From positions 38,394 to 102,393 of the forward strand of contig JAFZZI010000008.1 in assembly GCA_017615835.1 (NCBI GenBank): a DNA stretch of 64,000 bases, written 5' to 3'. Shown here in pieces: positions 24,790 through 35,379 of the stretch (the first letter of the stretch is position 1; the number at the start of each line of letters is the position of its first letter). A program made the translations under genes and the position numbers. The notes beneath the pieces are model-generated. The model did not search any database. It saw nothing but the letters and a program-made list of their open reading frames with translations, and was not told the DNA's origin. The DNA is from Bacteroidaceae bacterium. GTDB lineage: Bacteria; Bacteroidota; Bacteroidia; Bacteroidales; Bacteroidaceae.

Positions 24790-26019
24790 TCACCAGTCGC
24801 GCTTGGCGCACAACTCAACAATCCTAACGACAGTCATCATAGCCTTCTCCATGCTCTGAACGGGTACCCACTCGTAACGTCCGTGAAAATTCATTCCGCC
24901 GGCAAACAGGTTTGGACAAGGAAGTCCCTTGAACGAAAGTTGGGCCCCGTCGGTTCCTCCGCGTATCGGCACCTTTACCGGTTCGACTCCGGCAAGCCTC
25001 ATGGCATCACAGGCGATGTCGACAACATATGGAACCTTGTCAATCTGTTCCTTCATGTTATAGTACTGGTCAGAAACGGAGGCCGTAACAGTTCCTTCAC
25101 CGTATTTTGCGTTTAACCTGTCTGCAACAGACACGGCAAAGGCCTTGCGCTGCTCAAATCTGGCACGATCGTGGTCACGAATGATAAAGGTAGCTGTTGC
25201 ATGGTCAACTTCACCCGACAGTCCGACAATATGATAGAAGCCTTCATAGCCTTCTGTAGTACCCGGAGTCTCGTCCGTCGGAAACATACCTATCAGTTCT
25301 GCCGCAAGCAGCGAGGCATTGACCATCTTACCCTTGGCATACCCTGGATGAACCTCAAGACCTTGAATCTTAAACACTGCCTTGGCTGCGTTGAAGTTCT
25401 CGTACTCCATCTCTCCTACTTCGCCACCGTCAACAGTATATCCAAATTCACATCCGAACCTTTCCACGTCAAAGTGGGCAGCACCCATTCCGATCTCCTC
25501 GTCGGGATTGAATCCCACACGGACTTTGCCGTGTATTATCTCCGGGTGGGCCTGAAGGTACTCAACCGCAGTAATAATCTCGGCAATGCCGGCCTTGTCG
25601 TCAGCACCCAGCAGAGTAGTGCCGTCAGTAACTATCAGATCTTCGCCCTTGTGATGAAGCAGTTCGGGGAAAAGTGCTGGCGAAAGAACAATATTCTGTC
25701 CGGCATTCAGCATAATGTCGCCACCGTCATATCCTTTGACTATTCTCGGCTTGACATTGGCACCGCTCATCGAAGGGCTTGTGTCAATATGAGAAATGAA
25801 ACCGACTGTAGGAACCTTTTTTTCGGTATTTGCAGGAAGCGTGGCATAGACATATCCCATGTCATCGACAAAAACATCCTCCAATCCCATAGTTTCAAGC
25901 TCCTTACCTAGCAACTCTGACAAGTTCTTCTGTTTCGCCGTGCTCGGAACAGATTCAGACTCCTCACTCGACTGCGTATCTACCGCAACATACCTCAAAA
26001 AACGTTCAATCAGATCCAT
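24790..26019 (-). CDS. pepT: Peptidase T (tripeptide aminopeptidase, M20B)
   Basis: A 409-residue cytoplasmic dizinc aminopeptidase that removes the N-terminal residue from tripeptides. The metal ligands are seen in [18 protein letters not shown] (bridging Asp), [10 protein letters not shown] (catalytic Glu pair), [10 protein letters not shown] and NFHGRYEW near the C-terminus. ATG 26019 ([11 protein letters not shown]) gives the family's normal N-terminus; the longer frame adds 17 hydrophobic residues without support. Single-gene unit. Downstream it converges with the S4 gene. Confidence 0.96.
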   Translation of the reverse strand: MDLIERFLRYVAVDTQSSEESESVPSTAKQKNLSELLGKELETMGLEDVFVDDMGYVYATLPANTEKKVPTVGFISHIDTSPSMSGANVKPRIVKGYDGGDIMLNAGQNIVLSPALFPELLHHKGEDLIVTDGTTLLGADDKAGIAEIITAVEYLQAHPEIIHGKVRVGFNPDEEIGMGAAHFDVERFGCEFGYTVDGGEVGEMEYENFNAAKAVFKIQGLEVHPGYAKGKMVNASLLAAELIGMFPTDETPGTTEGYEGFYHIVGLSGEVDHATATFIIRDHDRARFEQRKAFAVSVADRLNAKYGEGTVTASVSDQYYNMKEQIDKVPYVVDIACDAMRLAGVEPVKVPIRGGTDGAQLSFKGLPCPNLFAGGMNFHGRYEWVPVQSMEKAMMTVVRIVELCAKRDW

Positions 26020-26130
26020 CCTGTTCGCTTTTAAAATTACAACCGTAAATATACAAAATACTCCTGTCATTCAAATAACAAATACCGACTATATGCAGCA
26101 GTGGATGCGAAACAGGACGGGCAGCGTGAA

Positions 26131-26167
26131 AAATACACAAGAGAAGCCGGTCCTTTCGGGCCGGCTT
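26131..26167 (-). terminator. Rho-independent terminator after the SRP RNA
   Basis: Minus-strand AAGCCGG/CCGGCTT stem with a 10-nt loop, followed by a short spacer and TATTTTT. It ends the small RNA transcribed from 26281. Confidence 0.75.
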
Positions 26168-26181
26168 TCCGCTTATGGGGT

Positions 26182-26277
26182 GGGTAAGCTTACTGTATCG
26201 CGCCGCTACAACCTCCTGCCTTTGCTGCGGTCAAGCCCTGGAGGATTCAGAGGGAGCTGGCCGTACAGGACTTACCC
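26182..26277 (-). ncRNA. ffs: Signal recognition particle RNA (small bacterial type)
   Basis: Read on the minus strand, the 96-nt segment is closed by a perfect stem GGGTAAG/CTTACCC. It contains an apical hairpin bounded by CCTCC and GGAGG, with AGGGC on the 5' side and GCAGCAAAGG on the 3' side; this matches the asymmetric AGG/AGCA internal-loop arrangement of SRP domain IV. It begins 4 bases after a perfect -7 box and is followed by a hairpin terminator, and it has no reading frame. This is the main content of the 390-base gap between pepT and the DUF4199 gene. The class was assigned by eye. Confidence 0.75.
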
Positions 26278-26280
26278 GCT

Positions 26281-26289
26281 GCAAAGTTA
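26281..26289 (-). promoter_or_regulatory. Bacteroidota -7 box TAACTTTGC of the SRP RNA
   Basis: Perfect TAnnTTTGC match on the minus strand directly before the closing stem of the RNA. Confidence 0.7.
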
Positions 26290-26377
26290 TGTTGTTTTTC
26301 TGAAACGGACAATACGATTTGCAGAAAAGAGCAGACAACTATATTGTGCCATGCTTGTTTATTATGCCGTTTTGAAG

Positions 26378-26386
26378 TAACTTCGC
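26378..26386 (+). promoter_or_regulatory. Weak -7 box TAACTTCGC
   Basis: One mismatch from consensus, with TTG about 20 bases upstream and ATG 26407 20 bases downstream. Confidence 0.4.
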
Positions 26387-26406
26387 AGAAAATCACTCCA
26401 TGTGTG

Positions 26407-26979
26407 ATGGAAAGCAAGTATTTCAAAACGGACATAACAAAGGCAGCCATGTCGCTGGGCACACTGCTGGGTTTGTATCAGAGTGTCAAGCTGCTGCTCT
26501 TTCCACTATCCATGCGGTTCCAGATTCTCAATCCGATTCTTCTCTTCGTGGTGCTCGGAGTGCCGGTAGTCGCATGGAAACTGATAAAGAACTACCGCGA
26601 TAAGAACGCTGTCGCTTTTTTCCCTTTTATATCGGCATGGCTCACAACAATACTGATGTTCTTCTACGCCACAGTATTATCATCCGTAGTGGCGTATGTC
26701 TACCTAAGGTTCTTCGACAACGGGACGTTCTTTCCCTCTGTCGCCGACGCAATGAACAACGCCTTGTCAGAATTTCCTGCCGATCAGATGACTGCCGAAA
26801 CAACGAATCGTCTTGACAGTATGAGAAACCTGATTGAAGAGATGAGGACACTGACACCGCTTCAGGCAACGAAGCAACTGATTGTGAGCCACGCTCTCAT
26901 ATGGAGTAATCTGTTCTCGCTGGTAATAGGCGTTATCACATCAAGACCAAAACCTTTCAGTCACTCAAAAAACAACTGA
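26407..26979 (+). CDS. DUF4199 membrane protein
   Basis: A 190-residue inner-membrane protein with four predicted helices (around residues 15-35, 40-55, 68-95 and 165-185) and a helical extracytoplasmic or loop region between helices 3 and 4. It matches the DUF4199 family of Bacteroidota, whose function is unknown. The gene is one base upstream of a GT2 glycosyltransferase; this neighbour pair is, as far as I recall, frequent in the order. ATG 26407 (MESKYFKTD) is chosen over an upstream frame without membrane character. Confidence 0.85.
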   Translation: MESKYFKTDITKAAMSLGTLLGLYQSVKLLLFPLSMRFQILNPILLFVVLGVPVVAWKLIKNYRDKNAVAFFPFISAWLTTILMFFYATVLSSVVAYVYLRFFDNGTFFPSVADAMNNALSEFPADQMTAETTNRLDSMRNLIEEMRTLTPLQATKQLIVSHALIWSNLFSLVIGVITSRPKPFSHSKNN

Positions 26980-26980
26980 C

Positions 26981-27934
26981 ATGGATATTACCGTAATTGT
27001 CCCTCTGCTTAATGAAAAAGAGTCACTCAATGAACTCTACTTATGGATAGAACGTGTCATGAACGAGAATGGCTTCAGCTATCAGGTCATGTTCGTCGAT
27101 GATGGAAGCACTGACGGTTCATGGGAAGTAATAGAACAACTACAGGAAAAGAACCCTGACAAGGTAAAAGGTATCAAATTCCGCCGCAACTACGGAAAGT
27201 CACCTGCGTTGTACTGCGGATTCGCCAGGGCTGAAGGCGAAATTGTGGTAACCATGGATGCAGACCTTCAGGACAGCCCCGAAGAGATTCCCGGAATGGT
27301 CCGCATGATACGGGAGGAGGGTTATGACCTCGTTTCCGGCTGGAAGAAGAAGCGCTACGACGGGAAATTGAGTAAGAACATCCCCTCGAAAATTTACAAC
27401 TGGACTGCCCGCAAGGTTACAGGACTACACCTTCACGACATGAACTGCGGACTGAAAGCATACCGCAACGAAGTTGTCAAGAACATTGAGGTATATGGCG
27501 AGATGCACCGCTACATCCCATTCCTTGCCAAGAACGCAGGATTCGACAAGATTGGCGAGAAAGTGGTACATCATCAGGCACGAAAGTACGGAACCAGCAA
27601 ATTCGGTCTGAACCGATTCGTCAACGGCTACCTCGACCTTATGTCACTCTGGTTCCTTAACAAGTTCGGCAAGCAGCCTATGCACTTCTTCGGCTTGTGG
27701 GGATCACTGATGTTTCTGATCTGCCTCATAGCAATCATTGTTGTAGGAGCGAACAAACTTATAGCAATATCACGCGGGCTCAGAGCTCCGCTGGTCACCA
27801 GCAGTCCCTATTTTTACATAGCACTGACAGGAATGCTGATGGGAACAGTCATGTTCCTGACGGGATTCATAGGCGAGTTGGTGAGCCGCAGTTCGACCGA
27901 ACGCAACACATACAAGATTGAAAAGGAGTTCTGA
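26981..27934 (+). CDS. GT2 glycosyltransferase, GtrB/DPM-like, membrane-anchored
   Basis: A 317-residue transferase. Its GT-A domain (about 1-225) has TVIVPLLNEKESL, FVDDGSTDGSW and the metal-binding MDADLQDSPEEIP. Two membrane helices near 235-257 and 270-292 follow, as in GtrB-type polyprenyl-phosphate glucosyl/mannosyl transferases. It probably charges undecaprenyl phosphate with a sugar for later transfer outside the membrane. It begins one base after the DUF4199 stop and is followed by apbE after 4 bases. A second transferase of the same build lies at 2431-3381. Confidence 0.9.
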   Translation: MDITVIVPLLNEKESLNELYLWIERVMNENGFSYQVMFVDDGSTDGSWEVIEQLQEKNPDKVKGIKFRRNYGKSPALYCGFARAEGEIVVTMDADLQDSPEEIPGMVRMIREEGYDLVSGWKKKRYDGKLSKNIPSKIYNWTARKVTGLHLHDMNCGLKAYRNEVVKNIEVYGEMHRYIPFLAKNAGFDKIGEKVVHHQARKYGTSKFGLNRFVNGYLDLMSLWFLNKFGKQPMHFFGLWGSLMFLICLIAIIVVGANKLIAISRGLRAPLVTSSPYFYIALTGMLMGTVMFLTGFIGELVSRSSTERNTYKIEKEF

Positions 27935-27938
27935 CGGA

Positions 27939-28937
27939 ATGAAGAAATGGCACCTACCGTTCCTCCTGTTCCTTATTATCGGCACCGTGCTGATTCTCAA
28001 GGGGCAGAGGCCAGTCTTACAAGGATACTCCGGGCACGTGTTCGGTACCACATGCCACATCAAATACTTTTGCAGCAGGCCTCTTGACGACGATATTGAA
28101 TCTGCCATGCTGCGTGTTGACAACTCTCTGTCAATGTTCAACGGCAATTCTACTCTGTCGCGGGTAAACCGCAATGAAGACCTCGATGTCTCATCCGACA
28201 CGACCTTCATAAGGGTATTCAGGCTTGCCATGGATATCTCAGAACTTACGGACGGAGCTTTCGATGTCACCGTAGCTCCTGCCGTTAACGCATGGGGATT
28301 CGGATTCAAGGAATCTGAAGACATTACCAAAACCACAATAGACAGTCTCAGGCAGATTACAGGCTATCAGAAGGTCAGGCTGACTGATGACGGACTGATT
28401 ATCAAGGACGATCCCCGTATCATGATGGACTTCAGCGCAATAGCCAAAGGGTTCGGATGCGATGTCGTCGCCGCTGCCCTTTCGGCCAATGGCGTAAAGG
28501 ATTTCATGGTGGAGATAGGCGGGGAAATTGTTGTCAGAGGTAAAAACGGACAAGACAAAAAATGGAGTATCGGTGTGAGTGAGCCGGACGAGAATCTCAG
28601 CGAAGGTAACCTCAGAACCATACTTCATCTTACCGACTGCGCGATGGCGACCTCCGGCAACTACCGCAATTATTACGTCAGGGACGGAGTAAGATACGCC
28701 CACACCATCGACCCTAAGACATGCATGCCAGTCAGCCACGACTTGCTTTCCGCCACCGTCATTGCCGCAGACTGTGCCACCGCCGATGCATTGGCCACAT
28801 CGTTCATGGTCATGGGTACAGACAGGGCCGTCACCCTGACCAGATCGCATCCGGACATCAAGGCATATCTGATTGTGTCAAAGGAAGAAGGCAGAGATGT
28901 AATAGACTTGACAGACGGTATTACAGAAGACCGATAA
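27939..28937 (+). CDS. apbE: FAD:protein FMN transferase
   Basis: A 332-residue exported flavin transferase that links FMN covalently to threonine residues of proteins such as the Na+-translocating NQR and RNF complexes. An N-terminal hydrophobic segment (about 5-20) serves as signal anchor. MMDFSAIAKGFGCD, VEIGGEIVVRGKN, TSGNYRNYY and HTIDPKTCMPV are the ApbE signature blocks with the metal and FAD ligands. ATG 27939 is chosen; an upstream frame overlaps the GT2 stop. The 3' end overlaps the convergent marC gene by 17 bases. Confidence 0.94.
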   Translation: MKKWHLPFLLFLIIGTVLILKGQRPVLQGYSGHVFGTTCHIKYFCSRPLDDDIESAMLRVDNSLSMFNGNSTLSRVNRNEDLDVSSDTTFIRVFRLAMDISELTDGAFDVTVAPAVNAWGFGFKESEDITKTTIDSLRQITGYQKVRLTDDGLIIKDDPRIMMDFSAIAKGFGCDVVAAALSANGVKDFMVEIGGEIVVRGKNGQDKKWSIGVSEPDENLSEGNLRTILHLTDCAMATSGNYRNYYVRDGVRYAHTIDPKTCMPVSHDLLSATVIAADCATADALATSFMVMGTDRAVTLTRSHPDIKAYLIVSKEEGRDVIDLTDGITEDR

Positions 28938-29511
28938 GAGAATGGAGGTTTGCCGTAAAGAGTCGTACTGAAATGGCAAGCAGGATTACTCCAAAGAACT
29001 TCTTCATTACATAAATGCCATTCTTTCCGAAGAACTTCCTTATGCGGTCAGTCATCTTCAGTACAATATAGACCCAGACCATGTTCAGTATAAGGCCACA
29101 GAGAATGTTGATGTCGGCAAACTCAGCCTTAAGCGATATCAAGGTAGTGATGGCACCTGCACCTGCGAGAAGCGGAAAAACCAAAGGTATTACCGTTGCA
29201 TCGGGAGTCGGTCCGGAATACTTGAAGATTTCTATGTCAAGCAGCATTTCAAGGGCCATCAGGAAAAGCAATATTGAACCCGCAACGGCAAACGACTGTA
29301 TGTCAACGTTGAACAATTTCAACACCAGATCGCCAAGATAGAAGAAGCCGACCAATATGAGTGCAGAGAAGACTGTTGCCTTTAAACTGTGTATTTCCTT
29401 CCCTCTGTCACGCAAAGTCAGAATAACAGGTGTGGCGCCCAAAACATCGATAATGGCGAACATTATGATGAATGAACTCAGAGTTTCCATAAAGTCAAAC
29501 GATGCAAGCAT
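28921..29511 (-). CDS. MarC-family integral membrane protein
   Basis: A 196-residue protein with six hydrophobic helices, matching the MarC/YchE family. MFAIIDVLGATPVILTL near residue 20 and PLVFPLLAGAGAITTLISL in the middle are the family blocks. The family was once linked to multiple antibiotic resistance but its function is unsettled. It has its own promoter 25 bases upstream. The last 17 bases overlap the 3' end of apbE on the other strand. Confidence 0.9.
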   Translation of the reverse strand: MLASFDFMETLSSFIIMFAIIDVLGATPVILTLRDRGKEIHSLKATVFSALILVGFFYLGDLVLKLFNVDIQSFAVAGSILLFLMALEMLLDIEIFKYSGPTPDATVIPLVFPLLAGAGAITTLISLKAEFADINILCGLILNMVWVYIVLKMTDRIRKFFGKNGIYVMKKFFGVILLAISVRLFTANLHSLIGLL

Positions 29512-29535
29512 ACCCTCTTCTCTTATAAAACCAAT

Positions 29536-29544
29536 GCAAAATTA
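29536..29544 (-). promoter_or_regulatory. Bacteroidota -7 box TAATTTTGC
   Basis: Perfect match on the minus strand, 24 bases before the marC-family ATG at 29511. Confidence 0.6.
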
Positions 29545-29568
29545 TACCATTTTCTTTCATATTCAAAA

Positions 29569-32500
29569 CTAAATCATCTGTTCCAGCACGGCAACTCCGG
29601 CATTGACATCAGCGATGTCGTTCACCAGAATGCTGCGTCGTCCTTCCTGCTCGCGCAAGCGGCATGCAGACGGATGGTTTATGGCATAATTGATTATTCT
29701 TCCAAACACAGGACTGTCGTAATATGTACTTTCAGGATCACTGACAAAAAAGAGTGCCATCCTGCCGTTTTTCAATACAATCTTCTCAACACCGAGATTC
29801 CTCGCTATGCGTCTGAGCGACACCAGCCTCACAAGTTGTCCTGCCTCGTCGGGTATTCTTCCGAAACGGTCTTCAAGCCGGGCTCTGAAGGCAGCAAGTT
29901 CGGTTTCGTCCTCAAGCCCGTCCAATTCACGGTAGAGCATTATCCTCTCACTTCCGTTCGGGACATAGGTGGCTGGAAACAACAGTTGCAAATCAGTTTC
30001 AACGACACACTCGTCCACGTAAAGGTCTCCCTGGTTCTGCGACTTGCCGTCTCCGTCAGCAGTGTTGCCAAACAGATCGGAAAACTCATCAGCCTTCAGC
30101 TCGCGCACAGCCTCCTTTAGTATTTTCTGATAAGTCTCGTAACCGAGATCGGCTATGAAACCACTCTGTTCAGCACCCAGCAAGTTGCCGGCACCGCGTA
30201 TGTCAAGGTCCTGTATCGCCACCTGAATACCACTGCCGAGGTCGCTGAAGTTCTCAATTGCCTCCAGCCTCCTTCGCGAGTCGGAAGGAAGAGCGTCCAA
30301 TGGAGGTGCAAGCAGATAGCAGAATGCCTTACGGTTGCTGCGCCCTACCCTTCCACGCATTTGGTGAAGATCGCTCAGACCGAAGTTCTGGGCATGATTG
30401 ATAATGATAGTGTTGACATTCGGTATATCGATACCATTCTCAATTATAGATGTCGCCACCAGCACATCGTAGTCGTGGTTGACAAAAGCTATCAGAACCT
30501 TCTCCATCTCATCGGTGTCCATCTGGCCATGACAGATGCAGACTCGGGCATCGGGCACCTCGCGCTCTATTATTGCCTTAAGTTCAGGAAGTCCTGAAAT
30601 ACGGTTGTTGACAAGAAAGACCTGGCCATTGCGGCTCATCTCGAAGTTTATAGCCTCACGCAGCAACTCAGCGCTGAACTGGTGCACCTCAGTCTGTATG
30701 GGATATCTGTTTGGAGGCGGAGTATGGATTATCGACAGGTCACGCGCTCCCATCAACGAGAATTGCAAAGTTCTGGGGATAGGAGTTGCGGTAAGGGTCA
30801 AGGTATCGACGTTCACCTTCATGCTCTTGAGTTTCTCCTTGACCGAAACCCCGAACTTCTGCTCCTCATCTATAATCAGCAGTCCAAGATCCTTGAACCG
30901 CACCCCTTTGCCGATAAGCTTGTGGGTACCTATTATTATGTCTATCCTGCCGTCGGCAAGCCTTTCAAGAATATCGTTGACCTGTTTCTGAGAGCGGGCG
31001 CGGCTGATATACTCGACAGTACACGGAAAATCACGCAGACGCTCTGAAAAGGTCTGGAAATGCTGGAAAGCCAGAATGGTAGTAGGTACCAGCACCGCGA
31101 CCTGCTTGCTGTCGGCCACGGCCTTGAAAGCTGCCCTTATGGCCACTTCTGTCTTTCCAAACCCGACATCACCGCATATCAGCCTGTCCATCGGACGGTT
31201 CTTTTCCATGTCGGCCTTGACATCTACAGTCGCCTTCAGCTGATCAGGAGTATCTTCGTACATGAAACCGGCCTCCAGTTCGTTCTGCATGAACGAATCA
31301 GGACTGAATGCAAAGCCCTTCTCCTCAAGACGCTTGGCATACAGTTTGATAAGGTCACGGGCAATATCCTTTATCTTGCCTTTGGTGCGGGATTTCATAT
31401 TCTCCCAAGCGCCCGTTCCCAATGTACTGATACGCGGGGATTCACCCTCGCGCCCCTTGTATTTAGACAGTTTGTGCAACGAATGAATTGAGACAAGAGC
31501 AATGTCGTTATTGCGATAAATTATCTTGACTTTCTCCTGCATCACGCCATTCACATTCTCCTTCACCAGTCCTCCGAAACGGCCTATTCCATAATCCATA
31601 TGGACTACAAAGTCACCTGGCTCGAATTCATTGAGTTCCTTCAGTGTCAACGCAACCTTGCCGCCCCGGGCCTTGTCACTCTGAAGATTGTATTTATGGA
31701 ATCTGTCAAATATCTGATGGTCTGTGAAGCAGCATATACGCTGGGTGTTGTCTGTGAAACCTTCATGAAGCGTATGGTCAACGGCAACTAGAGGGACATT
31801 GTCATTCCTGTCCTCAAAGATGGCTTTCAGACGCTCGGCCTGCCTGACACTGTCTGTCAGGAGGTACACCCTATATCCTTTCCCAAGCAGTTCTGCAAGG
31901 GTGTCGGTCAACATGTCGAAGTTCTTGTGGAAAAGTGGTTGCGGAGCGACATCAAACTTTATCTCCACATCCGGCTTTCCCGAAGAATTCGGACCGAATT
32001 CTGCGACAAGGAAACATGAAACCTTTGCAGAGAATGAAGACGAATCCATCAGCACCGGAGCAACATTGTCATTCAGGCCGGCATCTTTTGCAGCATCTAT
32101 TATTCTCATGCGCGAAGAGACGCTTTCAGTATCCGAAGATTCCCTCCCAATCCTTTCGACCATGCCGGTCGAGAAAGAGAGACTTTTGACCCCAATCACT
32201 GTATCTGAGGGCAGGAAATCGAAAATGGTGACACATTCAGCCGGTTGTAATGCAGATAGTTCCGGAACTATCACGACGCTGTCGGCATTTGATTTTGAAA
32301 GCTGGCTTTCAACTTCAAACTGACGTATGCTGTCAACCTCATCACCGAAGAAGTCTATCCTGTACGGATATTCTGAAGAATAGGAAAAAATATCAAGAAT
32401 ACTGCCACGCAAGGCATACTGTCCCGGCTCATACACGTATTCCACATGCTCAAATCCCATATCAAACAGCTTGTCCTGCAGAAGGTCACGGTCTATGTGC

Positions 32501-32961
32501 GAACCTTTGCCGATGAAGACCGAACTCTCTTCAAGTTTCTTCTCCGATACTACCATCTCAGCGATGGCATCGGGCGATGTGACCACCACTGTCTGCCGGC
32601 TGCCGGCCTGTGAAGCCAGGCGGCTCAGGACTTCGGTACGCAGAATCTCGTTCGCACTGTCCTTCTGGCCATATCTTACGGCCCGCCTGTAAGATGACGG
32701 AAAGAAATCCACCACCCCCTCACCCAAAATCTGTACCAGGTCGTGATAGAAGTACGCCGCCTCATCCCTGTCATTCATAATGAACAGGAACGGACGTCTG
32801 AAATCTTCAGTCTGAATAAGCGTACTGAAAAAGAGTGCTGATGAAGAAGCACGAAGACCACTCAGAAAAACTGTCCCTGTCTTGTTATCCTCAACTTTCC
32901 GTAAAAACGCCTTGCGTCCCGGATGTCTGGCGTAAATGCGTCTTAACTCACTAATCTCCAT
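29569..32961 (-). CDS. mfd: Transcription-repair coupling factor Mfd
   Basis: A 1130-residue SF2 translocase that removes stalled RNA polymerase and recruits UvrA. The N-terminal UvrB-like part (about 1-340) includes [15 protein letters not shown]. The RNA-polymerase-interacting CarD-like domain carries [15 protein letters not shown]. The motor has Walker [13 protein letters not shown], Walker [24 protein letters not shown] and [10 protein letters not shown]. The C-terminal TRCF domain is present. Full length. It is divergent from potA; its own promoter is not obvious, the best candidate being an imperfect TATTTTTT. Confidence 0.97.
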   Translation of the reverse strand: MEISELRRIYARHPGRKAFLRKVEDNKTGTVFLSGLRASSSALFFSTLIQTEDFRRPFLFIMNDRDEAAYFYHDLVQILGEGVVDFFPSSYRRAVRYGQKDSANEILRTEVLSRLASQAGSRQTVVVTSPDAIAEMVVSEKKLEESSVFIGKGSHIDRDLLQDKLFDMGFEHVEYVYEPGQYALRGSILDIFSYSSEYPYRIDFFGDEVDSIRQFEVESQLSKSNADSVVIVPELSALQPAECVTIFDFLPSDTVIGVKSLSFSTGMVERIGRESSDTESVSSRMRIIDAAKDAGLNDNVAPVLMDSSSFSAKVSCFLVAEFGPNSSGKPDVEIKFDVAPQPLFHKNFDMLTDTLAELLGKGYRVYLLTDSVRQAERLKAIFEDRNDNVPLVAVDHTLHEGFTDNTQRICCFTDHQIFDRFHKYNLQSDKARGGKVALTLKELNEFEPGDFVVHMDYGIGRFGGLVKENVNGVMQEKVKIIYRNNDIALVSIHSLHKLSKYKGREGESPRISTLGTGAWENMKSRTKGKIKDIARDLIKLYAKRLEEKGFAFSPDSFMQNELEAGFMYEDTPDQLKATVDVKADMEKNRPMDRLICGDVGFGKTEVAIRAAFKAVADSKQVAVLVPTTILAFQHFQTFSERLRDFPCTVEYISRARSQKQVNDILERLADGRIDIIIGTHKLIGKGVRFKDLGLLIIDEEQKFGVSVKEKLKSMKVNVDTLTLTATPIPRTLQFSLMGARDLSIIHTPPPNRYPIQTEVHQFSAELLREAINFEMSRNGQVFLVNNRISGLPELKAIIEREVPDARVCICHGQMDTDEMEKVLIAFVNHDYDVLVATSIIENGIDIPNVNTIIINHAQNFGLSDLHQMRGRVGRSNRKAFCYLLAPPLDALPSDSRRRLEAIENFSDLGSGIQVAIQDLDIRGAGNLLGAEQSGFIADLGYETYQKILKEAVRELKADEFSDLFGNTADGDGKSQNQGDLYVDECVVETDLQLLFPATYVPNGSERIMLYRELDGLEDETELAAFRARLEDRFGRIPDEAGQLVRLVSLRRIARNLGVEKIVLKNGRMALFFVSDPESTYYDSPVFGRIINYAINHPSACRLREQEGRRSILVNDIADVNAGVAVLEQMI

Positions 32962-33042
32962 CTATTTCAATACAAGAGGGGAAAATAATCCGTCCGTCGG
33001 AAAAAAATACGCAGTTTGGGTTTTCAAAATTACAAAAAAAAG

Positions 33043-33051
33043 TAACTTTGC
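33043..33051 (+). promoter_or_regulatory. Bacteroidota -7 box TAACTTTGC of the potABCD operon
   Basis: Perfect match with TTTG about 25 bases upstream; ATG 33095 is 43 bases downstream. Confidence 0.65.
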
Positions 33052-33094
33052 ACCCCGGTTCAAAGCAACACTTTATCAAAACATTCTCCAGAAA

Positions 33095-34588
33095 ATGAGC
33101 GTGAAGCCTAACAGCACTCCTGCAGAAAGCCTTTCAGGCAAAGACTGCACACAGCGTCCCCCCGACATTCCCTTGGGCGGCAACAACATCATCAACGAAG
33201 ACTTAGGGACTTACATCATTGAGATAGACCACATTTCCAAGTGGTTCGGCGACAAGCAGGTACTCGATGATGTAAGTCTTTTTGTCAAGAAGGGTGAATT
33301 TGTCACCATACTTGGTCCGTCGGGGTGCGGAAAGACCACCTTGCTGAGGATTCTGGCCGGTCTTACCATGACAGACAAGGGTTCTGTCAGAATGAACGGC
33401 CGTGACATTACCGAAATTCCTCCTCACAAGCGTCCGACCAACACTGTTTTCCAACGCTACGCGCTTTTCCCTCATCTGAATGTTTATGACAATATTGCCT
33501 TCGGCCTGAAACTGAAGAAGACTCCACAGGAAGAAATAGAAAAACAGGTACGCCGGGTACTCAAGATCGTGGGCCTCACCGACTATGAGGAACGCGACGT
33601 AGAATCTCTGTCCGGAGGCCAGCAGCAACGCGTCGCCATAGCTCGTGCCATAGTCAACAAGCCTCAGGTACTTCTGCTTGACGAACCTTTGGCTGCTCTC
33701 GACCTTAAAATGCGCCAGGACATGCAGATGGAGCTGAAACAGATGCACAAACAGCTTGGAATAACCTTCATCTATGTCACCCACGATCAGGAGGAGGCCC
33801 TGACTCTCAGCGATACGATCGTCGTTATGAACAAAGGAAAGGTACAACAGATTGGCACTCCCACAGACATATACAACGAACCCGTCAACCCATTCGTGGC
33901 TGATTTCATTGGCGACAGCAACATCTTGAATGGCATAATGAAGAGCGACTTCCACGTTCAGACAATGTATCAGGACTTTGAATGCGTTGACAAGGGTTTC
34001 GCCCCGGATGAGCGCGTAGATGTCGTAATACGTCCGGAGGATATCTACATCATGCAGCGCAACGATTCGGCTCAGATAAAAGGTGTGGTCCAGTCATGCA
34101 TCTTCAAGGGTGTCCATTACGAGATGGCCGTCCTTACGGAAAAAGGGTACGAGCTGCTCATTCAGGATTACAACGCCTTCGAAGCAGGATCTGAGGTAAG
34201 CCTCATCATCAAGCCCAACGACTTCCATGTGATGCACAAGGAACAAAACATCAACGTTTTGAAGGGTGTTGTAGAAAACAGCAACCATGTATCATTCCTT
34301 GGAGGCTCATTCGAATGCCTTCCCCACGGACTGGAAACCGGCACCGAAGTCAGCGTTCGTCTTACAGACAGGAAAATAGAACTGATGGACTATACCGACG
34401 AAGGAGGTGCTGCCGGATGCGTAAGTTTCATCCTGTATAAGGGTAACCACTACCAGCTGACAGTAACTGCCGACAACGGGGATGAAATTCAGGTCTATAC
34501 CAATGAGGTCTGGGACGATGGTGACATAGTCGGCATCCGCATTCTTCCCGAAGATATCATTATTACGCCATTGAAAGAGAAAGAGTGA
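33095..34588 (+). CDS. potA: Spermidine/putrescine ABC transporter ATP-binding protein
   Basis: A 497-residue ATPase of the polyamine importer. Walker [11 protein letters not shown]-loop region, signature [14 protein letters not shown] and Walker [12 protein letters not shown] are intact. The C-terminal 220 residues contain TOBE-type beta domains, apparently two in tandem, making the protein longer than E. coli PotA. The first 42 residues before [12 protein letters not shown] have no counterpart in typical PotA, and no internal ATG or GTG would shorten them. The start lies after the -7 box. It overlaps potB by one base. Confidence 0.93.
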   Translation: MSVKPNSTPAESLSGKDCTQRPPDIPLGGNNIINEDLGTYIIEIDHISKWFGDKQVLDDVSLFVKKGEFVTILGPSGCGKTTLLRILAGLTMTDKGSVRMNGRDITEIPPHKRPTNTVFQRYALFPHLNVYDNIAFGLKLKKTPQEEIEKQVRRVLKIVGLTDYEERDVESLSGGQQQRVAIARAIVNKPQVLLLDEPLAALDLKMRQDMQMELKQMHKQLGITFIYVTHDQEEALTLSDTIVVMNKGKVQQIGTPTDIYNEPVNPFVADFIGDSNILNGIMKSDFHVQTMYQDFECVDKGFAPDERVDVVIRPEDIYIMQRNDSAQIKGVVQSCIFKGVHYEMAVLTEKGYELLIQDYNAFEAGSEVSLIIKPNDFHVMHKEQNINVLKGVVENSNHVSFLGGSFECLPHGLETGTEVSVRLTDRKIELMDYTDEGGAAGCVSFILYKGNHYQLTVTADNGDEIQVYTNEVWDDGDIVGIRILPEDIIITPLKEKE

Positions 34589-35379
34589 TGAAATCGCCTG
34601 TTTTTCTCATGAAACGCAGCAATTGGGCCATCCCGTATGCTCTTTTTCTTGCGCTCTTCGTTGTAATTCCGCTTTTCCTCATCGCCGTGTACGCTTTCAG
34701 GAATACGTCGGGAGGCTTCACCCTGGCCAACTTCACCAAGTTCTTCACCCAGTCAGAGGCTCTTAACACCTTCATATACTCAATCGGCATTGCCCTAGTG
34801 ACAACCGGTGTATGCATTCTGGTCGGCTATCCAGCAGCATACATTCTCAGCAATTCCGAACTTACAAAAGGGCGGGCGCTGGTGATTCTGTTCATCCTGC
34901 CGATGTGGATTAATATTCTGATGCGCTCGCTTGCTACGGTTGCCCTGTTCGATTTCATGCATATAAAACTTGGAGAGGGGGCACTCATCTTCGGCTTGTC
35001 GTACGACTTCCTGCCGTTCATGATTTACCCCATATACAACACTATCCTTAAAATCGACAAGTCTTACCTTGAAGCTGCAAGGGATCTTGGAGCAACGCGA
35101 TTCCAGTCGTTCACCCACGTGATACTTCCGCTGTCTGTTCCGGGTATAGTAAGTGGGATTCTCATGGTCTTTCTGCCCACAATATCGACTTTTGCCATAT
35201 CTGAGATTCTGACTCTAAACACCAAGCGTCTGTTCGGTTCGATAATCCAGGACAACATGATGATGAGCGACACCATGAACTATGGTGCAGCCCTTTCTCT
35301 CGTGATGCTTGTAATCATTGGCATAACCACCGTGCTGACCGGCGACAAGGGAAGCTCGGACCAAACTGCACTGATATGA
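34588..35379 (+). CDS. potB: Spermidine/putrescine ABC transporter permease
   Basis: A 263-residue inner-membrane permease with six helices. The EAA loop reads YLEAARDLGATRFQSFTHVILPLSVPGI (about residues 157-184), which docks on the ATPase. The start is ATG 34588, overlapping the potA stop as TGATG. The 3' end overlaps potC as ATGA, so the subunits are translationally coupled. Confidence 0.93.
   Translation: MKSPVFLMKRSNWAIPYALFLALFVVIPLFLIAVYAFRNTSGGFTLANFTKFFTQSEALNTFIYSIGIALVTTGVCILVGYPAAYILSNSELTKGRALVILFILPMWINILMRSLATVALFDFMHIKLGEGALIFGLSYDFLPFMIYPIYNTILKIDKSYLEAARDLGATRFQSFTHVILPLSVPGIVSGILMVFLPTISTFAISEILTLNTKRLFGSIIQDNMMMSDTMNYGAALSLVMLVIIGITTVLTGDKGSSDQTALI

Noticed and set aside
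25171-25911. 246-residue plus-strand open frame
   Set aside because: Antisense to pepT; composition is not coding-like.
28239-28850. 203-residue minus-strand open frame
   Set aside because: Antisense to apbE; no domain.
33203-33955. 250-residue minus-strand open frame
   Set aside because: Antisense to the potA ABC core, whose motifs are intact on the plus strand.
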